A DNA stretch of 64,000 nt, from assembly GCA_051006995.1 (NCBI GenBank), contig JBPCSQ010000008.1:160303-224302 (forward strand), written 5' to 3'. Positions 22,750 through 29,553 of the stretch are shown here, one piece after another (position 1 is the stretch's first letter; every line of letters begins with the position of its first letter). The DNA comes from JAIQGF01 sp051006995 (lineage in GTDB: Bacteria; Acidobacteriota; Terriglobia; Terriglobales; Acidobacteriaceae). A program made the position numbers and the translations under genes. A model generated the notes under the pieces. It did not search any database, had not been told where the DNA came from, and was given only the letters and a program-made list of their open reading frames with translations.

Positions 22750-25524
22750 TTATTGCGAGGCGCTCTGCCGTCGCGCGCGGCGTGGTCGGCGCGTCAGAGG
22801 CGCAGAGTACTCGGAGTAAAGCGCGAACAGATATTCGACACGTTCCGATTCCGTCGCAAATGCAGTAGCGCGATAGCAACGATCGACAGCGCGATCGAGT
22901 TGGTGCTGCGCATTCAACAAATCTGCCGGCATTGTCAGTGGATCGTAAAGATCGGCCAGCGTGGCATCGGCATAGCGCGATCGAATTTCCAGCACCCGAT
23001 CGACTGCATCTACGACTCGCTGTCGAGCGCGTTCGCTAACGTCCCGAGGCCAAGGGTAGTTGTTGTAAACGATTTGATTGGAGTAGCGGTAGTCGCCCTT
23101 CAATCTTCCCGCCACCGTTCGCACCCATGCCATGTGCATGGTCGAGGACAATACGCCAAAGTGAAACAGGTCGGCACCAGCGATCGTGAGACAGAGGTTC
23201 GAAGCGATGACCTCAGGTTCCATGAAGCTCATTGGAATGTAGTTCCGACGCTCCGACGACACAGATGGAATGAGAATGTACCTAGTCGTGGGCTGTCGAT
23301 CCTCGCCGAATAAAGCGGGCGTTGCCGCTAGCGCCTGCGTCTGCGGCCGATTGCTTTCGCGCCGATGCTCCGTAACGTCATGCAGGCGCCGAAGAACGTG
23401 AGGCAAGCGCCGCAGGTCACTTGGCGCCGCGTCCTTCAGCCACAGACAATATCTTTTAATCCCGTTGATGAACTCAACTGAGCCTGTGAAGCGACGTATG
23501 TACGGGCGCGCGCCAGGTTCTTCACCTAAGAACACCGCGGCCTCACCTTCCGAGAACAGTAATCCGCCGCCGTCGTTAGGCATGCTGCCAAACCTAATTT
23601 CTGGTACCGCGCAAAGGGGAGCTGTACGCGATGTAACGACGAGATCCTCGTTGGCTTCAATTAAGTATGGACTGACGCGCGCGACGCGGCGCTCGACTGG
23701 ATCGGCATCTGGCGATTCGTACTCAAAGATACGTTTGCCTTGGATATCGAATGCGGCAAAACCAATGATTACGCAAAATACCGCAGCCTGGTCTGGTGCC
23801 TCGTTTTGCCACTTGAACGTGCGGTGTGCGAAGAAGGTGCGCATTCCGCGCCGTCGCAGATACGGCCACAGGATTCCGACCTGCTCGCCCTGGGTGATGG
23901 AGTTCGTTGCCACAAAAGCTGCTCTGGTGCGTGACCCATCTAGCAGCTCTGCCGCCTTAACGAACCAACAGCTCACATAGTCCAGCACGCCTGATCTGGC
24001 AATGTGGGCACACACTACGGTTTGATCGCTGTTTTGTGAGTCATTGCGGTTCGCCTTCGCAACGAATGGCGGATTGCCGAACACGAGCACACGCCCGTTG
24101 ATGATGTCCTCGATTTCAAAGAGGGTCCGCCAATCAATTCGCAGCGCGTTACTGCGGAGAATCCGTGCGGACTTCGTCAGCGGCAATCGACTAAGCGATC
24201 GTCCGAAAGTCTCTGAGAGCTGCTGATTCATTTGATGATCGGTGATCCAGGTCGCAACCTCGGCGATCGCTGCGGGGTTTTCCTCAATCTCAATACCGGT
24301 TAGCTGGTCCACATCGATCTTGCAGAGGATTGTCACATCCGAGATGGCTTGTGGGTCGAGTTCAACGATGCGTTCCAGTACCTTAATTTCAAGCTGGCGA
24401 AGCTCGCGATACGCAATGACAAGGAAGTTTCCGCAGCCGCAAGCGGGGTCAAACAGCTTCAGACCACCCAGCTTTTCGTTAAATGCGCGTAACGCTCGTA
24501 GATCGTGCCGGATCGATTCAAATTCATGCAACAGGTCATCAAGAAAAAGACCGCGCAACACCTTCAGTATGTTTTTTTCTGACGTGTAGTGCCCGCCGAT
24601 GGCGTGACGTCGTTCGGGGTCGCGACTCATGACGGCCTGAAACATCGAGCCAAAAATCGCCGGGGAGACCGCGCTCCAGTCGAACTCAAAGCAGGCAAGC
24701 AACAGGTTTCGGCTGTGTACGTCGAAGGTCGGGATCGGAAGCGATTCGCTAAACAGCCCGCCATTCACATACGGCAGAGTCTTAAGTTCTTCATCCAGTG
24801 TTGCAGGGCGCCGCTCCTGAGGTGTGTTGAGGATTTGGAAGATGTAAGCGAGGTGCGAACCGAGGTCAGAACCATCTGACCGCGTCTTCTCAAGAATCTG
24901 AAAGTGAAATTGGTCTCGCGCCTGGAAAATTCCAGTGTCATCCGCGAATAAGCAGTACACGATCCGAACAAGAAATATCTCAAGAGCGTGCCCGCGAAAG
25001 TCAGCGTCGTACAGTTGATCGTGAAGTTCGCCGATCTTCGTTGCGGCGTGTACGTTGACAGGGTCGGAATCAACGAATGTTGTCCGCTGATATCCCGTGA
25101 TGAACCCGAACAGGTTGAGGTTCCTGCTCAGGTGTTGAAGCAAAAAATCCTTCTGCTCCCCTGTTTCGAGATCGTGAAGTCGAAACCGCTGAAAGTCAGA
25201 AACCAGAACGTAGCGTGGCAGCTTCGATTCCGCGATACCGGGAAAGTAATCGATCGCCTGCGCGTGCGCACGATCAAGGTCCTCACCAGCAGACTTATGC
25301 TCAACGATCAAGACGCCTGGCCAGAGCAAGTCGATCGAGCCACGACTGTCCCCAAGCAATTTGACAGGTTCTTCGAATGATGCGACGCGCCTTCGGGTGA
25401 CTCCGAAAATCTGAAAGAACTCATTCCAAAATGTCTGCGCGTCCTGGCGCTCTCGACGAGCGGACGCCCACTCGCGCGAGAACTGCTCAGCTCCAATCCG
25501 TAAATCCGATTGAGAAAGGGCCAT
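22750..25524 (-). CDS. MmeI-like type IIL restriction-modification enzyme (nuclease and m6A methyltransferase in one chain)
   Basis: 924 residues, close to MmeI's length. The N-terminal nuclease domain contains SIDLLWPGVLIVEHKS: Asp65, nine residues, Glu75-His-Lys77, that is the D-X9-E-X-K spacing of MmeI. A helical connector follows (FADDTGIFQARDQFHFQILE). The gamma-class N6-adenine methyltransferase has motif I LFDPACGCGNFLVIAY (about 355) and catalytic motif IV VFGNPPFVAKAN (about 480). The target recognition domain and C-terminal part follow (RRLPHVLRRLHDV, KGDYRYSNQIVYNNYPWP). Such enzymes cut unmodified DNA about 20 bases from the site and modify one strand; no separate methylase is needed. 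ATG 25524 is preferred over the in-frame start at 25545; neither has a strong ribosome site. Confidence 0.9.
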   Translation of the reverse strand: MALSQSDLRIGAEQFSREWASARRERQDAQTFWNEFFQIFGVTRRRVASFEEPVKLLGDSRGSIDLLWPGVLIVEHKSAGEDLDRAHAQAIDYFPGIAESKLPRYVLVSDFQRFRLHDLETGEQKDFLLQHLSRNLNLFGFITGYQRTTFVDSDPVNVHAATKIGELHDQLYDADFRGHALEIFLVRIVYCLFADDTGIFQARDQFHFQILEKTRSDGSDLGSHLAYIFQILNTPQERRPATLDEELKTLPYVNGGLFSESLPIPTFDVHSRNLLLACFEFDWSAVSPAIFGSMFQAVMSRDPERRHAIGGHYTSEKNILKVLRGLFLDDLLHEFESIRHDLRALRAFNEKLGGLKLFDPACGCGNFLVIAYRELRQLEIKVLERIVELDPQAISDVTILCKIDVDQLTGIEIEENPAAIAEVATWITDHQMNQQLSETFGRSLSRLPLTKSARILRSNALRIDWRTLFEIEDIINGRVLVFGNPPFVAKANRNDSQNSDQTVVCAHIARSGVLDYVSCWFVKAAELLDGSRTRAAFVATNSITQGEQVGILWPYLRRRGMRTFFAHRTFKWQNEAPDQAAVFCVIIGFAAFDIQGKRIFEYESPDADPVERRVARVSPYLIEANEDLVVTSRTAPLCAVPEIRFGSMPNDGGGLLFSEGEAAVFLGEEPGARPYIRRFTGSVEFINGIKRYCLWLKDAAPSDLRRLPHVLRRLHDVTEHRRESNRPQTQALAATPALFGEDRQPTTRYILIPSVSSERRNYIPMSFMEPEVIASNLCLTIAGADLFHFGVLSSTMHMAWVRTVAGRLKGDYRYSNQIVYNNYPWPRDVSERARQRVVDAVDRVLEIRSRYADATLADLYDPLTMPADLLNAQHQLDRAVDRCYRATAFATESERVEYLFALYSEYSAPLTRRPRRARRQSASQ

Positions 25525-25633
25525 TTGATGCCGGGAAAGTATCAAAACTTCGAGCGGCAGGCTAGTGGCGAGATTTGCCCAGCCTCGGGAGTGCCGGTTT
25601 TCTGCGCAGGTAAAATGTCTTAGAGAGCGGCTT

Positions 25634-26476
25634 ATGAGCCTTGAACTGCAAATGCCAGCTGGAGTCCTTCAGGCCGCGCTACAGCGCTCGCGCGATCTTG
25701 TTGCCTTCGCCCTTCAGGCTGCCGATCACGCCAAACCAGTTGACCTCCAGATTCCTGGCACCTTCGGTCAGGTGAACCCCGCGCGTAATCGAGCGCTTGA
25801 CATAGAAGCGGCACGTGCCGAATTTCGATCGTGGGTACTTGGAAATGGCCTTCGCGATTGTGTTGAGGCAATCGGCGGCACACTCGAATGGGCAAGAAGG
25901 TTCTGTTTCGTTTGGACGCGCGCCGGGTCAGTAAAGCCAATCGAGGACGGAAAATTCCGTCTAAACATGCAGTTCACGGGCGAAGAATGGAACACCATCA
26001 TTATTCGCGGTGGGGCAAAATTCGACCGATTTCCTCTACCACAAAAGCTCGAACATTTAGAGGAAACGTATGGGTGGCAACGTCCCGAGTTATCCGATCG
26101 CATCCTGAGCCTTAATGCAGTGCGAAACTGTCTCACTCATAGGGATGGAATCGTTGGCGCCGCCGATTTGAAGCAATCCACCGATCAGGGATTGTCGCTC
26201 CGTTGGCGAACGCTTCAGCCCGTAGCGCGTACTGGAGATGAAAAACGTGTCCTAGTCGCGGGCAGCCAGGTTTCACAGGGAGATGAAGTCGGCATCGAGT
26301 ACACGGACAAAGAGAAGGTGTTTAGGGCTGGGGAGCGGGTGACGATTTCTGCAACCGAGTACACGGAGATTTCATTAACGTTCTTGCTATTCGCTCAACA
26401 AATCGAGGCATCTACCGTCGAGGTACAAAACCGCCGCGTGGCTGCCTCCCAGTCCCAACCGCCTGCCGCGCCCTAG
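25634..26476 (+). CDS. Protein with HEPN-like RX4H motif, divergent from the RM gene
   Basis: 280 residues from ATG 25634 (AGAGAG upstream). The central part has ILSLNAVRNCLTHRDGIVGA, in which Arg164-Asn and His169 form R-N-X3-H, the RX4H catalytic signature of HEPN ribonucleases, placed in a helical context (LEHLEETYGW before it). The C-terminal ~80 residues are beta-rich (DEKRVLVAGSQVSQGDEVGI) and then a helix (YTEISLTFLLFAQQIEAS). There is no signal peptide. HEPN domains act as RNA-cleaving effectors in defence and toxin systems. The gene shares a 109-bp control region with the restriction enzyme. Whether it is catalytic cannot be told from the sequence. Confidence 0.6.
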   Translation: MSLELQMPAGVLQAALQRSRDLVAFALQAADHAKPVDLQIPGTFGQVNPARNRALDIEAARAEFRSWVLGNGLRDCVEAIGGTLEWARRFCFVWTRAGSVKPIEDGKFRLNMQFTGEEWNTIIIRGGAKFDRFPLPQKLEHLEETYGWQRPELSDRILSLNAVRNCLTHRDGIVGAADLKQSTDQGLSLRWRTLQPVARTGDEKRVLVAGSQVSQGDEVGIEYTDKEKVFRAGERVTISATEYTEISLTFLLFAQQIEASTVEVQNRRVAASQSQPPAAP

Positions 26477-26598
26477 GCGTCTTGTGAGCACGTAGCACCG
26501 CTACCAGGCGCACCCGCTGGCAGGCACCGCGGCCAGTGCCCTGGGCAGGCGTTGATTTTTGCCTTCAGCGGCTCTAAGCTCGGCGAACACCCCAACGG

Positions 26599-27399
26599 AT
26601 GCTTAACTATTTCATTCTCGTCAGCACAGCCGCGCTCGGCATCTTCAATCTCGTTAAGGATTGGGTCGGCCATGGCTCGAATCCCAGGCGTTACACGATT
26701 CTAATTTTGATTGTTGCCGTCGCGATCGGCGGCTGTATAAATCTCGCCATAACAAACTCTCGAGCGGCAAAGGAAAAAGCGGAGGCGCACGAGCAACAAA
26801 GGCGGTTGGATGAATTGTTAAGTAAGAGTGCGGAGAAGATCACCCGTCTTGAATCGGCGATCGCATCCTCACAGCAGGCGCAGGAAATAAACAACAAGTC
26901 TTTCCTTGACCACCTCGGCACGCTGTATACGAAGGCACAGTCAGAGCAGCTTCGTAAGCAGATAGCGGCATATCAACAGCGCATCCTCAAAAACATGAGT
27001 TCTGAACCGCCAGCTAATCTCGTGGCTTCGTTTGATGTTAAGGACACTCTCGCGCTGCCTGTTACGCGGCAGACCACCCCCGTAAGCAAAGACGGAACCG
27101 CCGAAGCCACGTTTCTTGTGTATAACGATTCCAGTACGACGGCCAAAAGCGGAGAATGCATAGTTCGCATTTGTCCTGGTTGCCGGTTTGCAGAGGACCC
27201 TCCCCGCACGGAAAAGCCTCTAGGTGGTGACCCGACTGAGCGCACTCGCGCATTTGACTATGTAGTAGCGCATACCGCGTTCAAGATCCCGACGAAAATC
27301 ATTGTTCCCCACGTCGAAGGGCCGTTTCAGGTGGGTGTGATGTGCGGGTGTCCGAATTGCTCAAACAATAGCCTCCAGAGCCTTTGGATCGTCCGATAG
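26599..27399 (+). CDS. Two-TM coiled-coil membrane protein of unknown function
   Basis: 266 residues. MLNYFILVSTAALGIFNLVK is a first hydrophobic helix, and YTILILIVAVAIGGCINLAI a second (residues 32-51). A long coiled coil follows (about 55-130: KEKAEAHEQQRRLDELLSKS, QSEQLRKQIAAYQQRIL). The C-terminal ~125 residues have beta character and cysteines in CIVRICPGCRF and VMCGCPNCSNN. The topology suggests a membrane-anchored sensor or effector. It is the last gene of the island, in the low-GC cargo. No named family is recognised; linkage to the HEPN and RM genes is positional. Confidence 0.65.
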   Translation: MLNYFILVSTAALGIFNLVKDWVGHGSNPRRYTILILIVAVAIGGCINLAITNSRAAKEKAEAHEQQRRLDELLSKSAEKITRLESAIASSQQAQEINNKSFLDHLGTLYTKAQSEQLRKQIAAYQQRILKNMSSEPPANLVASFDVKDTLALPVTRQTTPVSKDGTAEATFLVYNDSSTTAKSGECIVRICPGCRFAEDPPRTEKPLGGDPTERTRAFDYVVAHTAFKIPTKIIVPHVEGPFQVGVMCGCPNCSNNSLQSLWIVR

Positions 27400-27444
27400 C
27401 AACGTCCGCCACGTGCCAGGCGGCCAGCTTTTGCCAGGGCAAAT

Positions 27445-27469
27445 TTGTGCCCATTTTTGTGCCCCCTCT
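27445..27469. repeat. 25-bp direct repeat, island right copy (candidate arm site)
   Basis: Identical to 16676-16700, where it encodes the integrase C-terminus. Here it is noncoding and lies 113 bp before the attR core. Confidence 0.75.
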
Positions 27470-27582
27470 CGGTCAAAAATCGTATCACTCGGTATCATTC
27501 GCGGGTGGTTGAAAGCGCTTGTAACTCCCACATCAGAATAGGCTTGAGTGATACTGAGTTATATGCTGGTGGCAACCTGATT

Positions 27583-27629
27583 CTGACTCTGGATCAGCAT
27601 ATCGGGTTCGAATCCCTGGGGGGCAGCCA
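27583..27629 (+). other. attR: partial tRNA-Gln copy, right end of island
   Basis: Begins CTGACTCTGGATCAGCATAT and runs to CCA. It matches the tRNA-Gln 3' half except for one missing G in the T stem. There is no matching 5' half upstream, so it is not a tRNA gene. Confidence 0.92.
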
Positions 27630-27681
27630 GATACTTCGATACAATTCCCAGTTTTCATTCTCGCTTCGAAAGGTCTCCTAC

Positions 27682-28140
27682 ATGAGAGTTCTCTGGATCG
27701 CCGCCGTTCTGGCGGCGTGCTGTGGCTGTGCCCTGGCGCAGAGCGCGCCTGAAAGCGCGGCGCCGCTGCTGCAAGCGGATCGTGACTTCAATGCCGCCAC
27801 TTCCGCCCGCGGGCTCGACGGCTGGATGGAATTCATGACGGACGAAACCGTCCTGCAGCGCGAGAAGCCCTACATTGGGCGCGAGGCAATCCGCGCCACC
27901 ATGACGCCGGACTGGTCGAATCCGGATTTCAAGCTGACGTGGAAACCCGAGTCAGGCCAGTTGTTCGACTCCGGCACGATGGGTTTCACCACCGGTAGCT
28001 GGGAACTGCGCACCAAGGATGCCAAGGATAAAAAGGTCGGCGTTAGGGGCCAATACTTGACCGTCTGGGGGAAGCAGAAGGATGGCTCCTGGAAAGTGCT
28101 GTGGGATGGCGGCACGGCGAGCGGCCCGTTGAAGGATTGA
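27682..28140 (+). CDS. Secreted SnoaL/DUF4440-like protein
   Basis: 152 residues from ATG 27682. MRVLWIAAVLAACCGCALAQ is a signal peptide that ends in a possible lipobox (CCGC) or a signal-peptidase I site after ALA. The mature part follows the NTF2-like fold: LLQADRDFNAATSARGLDGW, FMTDETVLQREKPYIGREAI, SGTMGFTTGSWELRTKD and KKVGVRGQYLTVWGKQKDGS WKV, as in DUF4440 proteins. These proteins bind or isomerise small molecules, with substrate unknown. It is the first chromosomal gene after the island. Confidence 0.8.
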   Translation: MRVLWIAAVLAACCGCALAQSAPESAAPLLQADRDFNAATSARGLDGWMEFMTDETVLQREKPYIGREAIRATMTPDWSNPDFKLTWKPESGQLFDSGTMGFTTGSWELRTKDAKDKKVGVRGQYLTVWGKQKDGSWKVLWDGGTASGPLKD

Positions 28141-28313
28141 CGGTTTCCCGCCGCATCGCGCTGACAACCGCCGGCTAATGGCTCCGTTCCATCAAAATTT
28201 CCTTCAGATTGGCCCTTCGATGCTCTGTCACGCCGGGGCTGATATCGGCCAGTGTGACAAAGGTCATTGGGCTCCGGTGACGGCCATGCTGCAATGCTGA
28301 CGTACACGCGGGC

Positions 28314-29501
28314 ATGCACATGGCGGCCAAACTGGACTTCAACGAACGTCCTTACATCGCGATCTGGGAGACGACGCAGGCGTGTGATCTGGCATGCGTG
28401 CACTGCCGCGCCTGCGCACAGCCCCTGCGCAAGCGGGACGAACTCACCACGGAAGAAGCCAAGCGTCTCATCGACGAGATCGCGGCCGTGGGCGTTCCGG
28501 TATTCGTGCTGAGCGGTGGCGATCCGCTGAAGCGGCCCGACATTTATGAGCTGGTGAAATACGCGAGCTCTCGCGGCGTGCATACTTCCATGACACCCAG
28601 CGCCACGCCGTTGCTAACGAAACCAGCCGTGGCGGAGTTGAAAGAGCGCGGGCTGGCTCGGCTGGCAGTGAGCCTCGATGGCTCGACCGCCGACATTCAC
28701 GATAGTTTTCGCCGCGTCGCGGGCTCCTACAGGCGCACGCTGGACGCGGTCGAGTGGGCCCCGCAACTGCGGCTGCCGGTGCAGATCAACACCACCATGA
28801 CGCGCCGCAATGTCGATGATTTCGAAGCCATGCTGTCGCTGCTGGAAACCCTGGATATCGTGCTGTGGAGCGTCTTTTTCCTGGTGCCGACGGGTCGTGG
28901 CAGCCGGGAAGATTTGCTGACCGCGGTCGAGTTTGAAGCAGTATTCGAAAAACTGTACGCCGCCGCGAAGCGAGTCAAGTTCGACATCAAGACCACCGAA
29001 GCCCAGCACTATCGCAGATTCCTTTTGCAACGCCGCGCGGAAGAGCGAAGCAATCGTATTGCAGCGGGCGGAACGCCGGTGCCATGGGCGGAAGATTTTC
29101 CGGCGGCGCTGGGCGGCGACGGCATTGGGCGCGCTCCGCGCGGTCTCAACGACGCCAAAGGTTTTGTGTTCATCTCCGACATCGGCGAGGTTTACCCCAG
29201 CGGTTTCCTTCCGCAATCAGCCGGCAATATCCGGCACCAAACACTGGCTGACATCTACCGGAATTCTCCCTTATTTCGCCGCCTGCGCGACACCTCACAA
29301 CTCGAAGGCAAATGCGGCGTCTGCGAGTTCAAAGAGATCTGCGGCGGCTCGCGTGCCCGCGCCCATGCGATGACCGGCAACGTCATGGCGGAGGAGCCGT
29401 GCTGCGTTTACCAGCCACGGCAGGTGACGGATAAGGCGCCTGAAGTTTCCCGAGTTCAGCATAGCAAGCATTGGGAATGTCAGCCGGCAGCACGCGACTG
29501 A
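28314..29501 (+). CDS. Radical SAM/SPASM protein
   Basis: 395 residues. TTQACDLACVHCRACAQPLR has the radical SAM CX3CX2C (Cys24, 28, 31) that binds the [4Fe-4S]-SAM cluster; FVLSGGDPLKRPDIYELV is the GGE-like motif. The C-terminal SPASM region contains CGVCEFKEICGGSRARAHAM and EEPCCVY. The pattern matches the TIGR04053-like group related to NirJ/AhbD heme-modifying enzymes rather than peptide maturases, but no precursor peptide gene is visible nearby. It lies 52 bp upstream of the nitrate operon, so a role in cofactor or heme metabolism for that operon is possible. ATG 28320 is an alternative start. Confidence 0.85.
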   Translation: MHMAAKLDFNERPYIAIWETTQACDLACVHCRACAQPLRKRDELTTEEAKRLIDEIAAVGVPVFVLSGGDPLKRPDIYELVKYASSRGVHTSMTPSATPLLTKPAVAELKERGLARLAVSLDGSTADIHDSFRRVAGSYRRTLDAVEWAPQLRLPVQINTTMTRRNVDDFEAMLSLLETLDIVLWSVFFLVPTGRGSREDLLTAVEFEAVFEKLYAAAKRVKFDIKTTEAQHYRRFLLQRRAEERSNRIAAGGTPVPWAEDFPAALGGDGIGRAPRGLNDAKGFVFISDIGEVYPSGFLPQSAGNIRHQTLADIYRNSPLFRRLRDTSQLEGKCGVCEFKEICGGSRARAHAMTGNVMAEEPCCVYQPRQVTDKAPEVSRVQHSKHWECQPAARD

Positions 29502-29553
29502 TCGCGATTCGATAGAATCGTAGCCGGAATGCTGGCGAGTACGCGGGGAAGAC

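Larger units (their letters stand above)
16626..27629. mobile_element. 11-kb integrated genomic island at tRNA-Gln
   Basis: Bounded by the duplicated tRNA-Gln 3' half (16578-16625 and 27583-27629). The left part is an integration/replication core in phage or ICE style: tyrosine integrase, coupled small protein, excisionase-like HTH, DnaA-N-like replication protein, small unknown genes, Nu1-like HTH. The right part (about 21.6-27.4 kb) has lower GC and more varied codons and carries a PIN-domain nuclease, an MmeI-like restriction-modification enzyme, an HEPN-motif protein and a membrane protein. No conjugation, capsid or large-terminase gene is present, so it is either a satellite-like element that borrows another mobile element's transfer machinery or a reduced remnant. 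Confidence 0.9.

Noticed and set aside
27445..27629. Second tRNA-Gln gene near 27600
   Set aside because: Only the 3' half is present; no acceptor 5' strand or D arm can be found upstream. It is the attR duplicate.
28226..28259. TGTCAC...GTGACA inverted repeat before the radical SAM gene as a CRP/FNR site
   Set aside because: The arms are only 6 bp and too far apart for the usual 4-6 bp spacer of these regulators.
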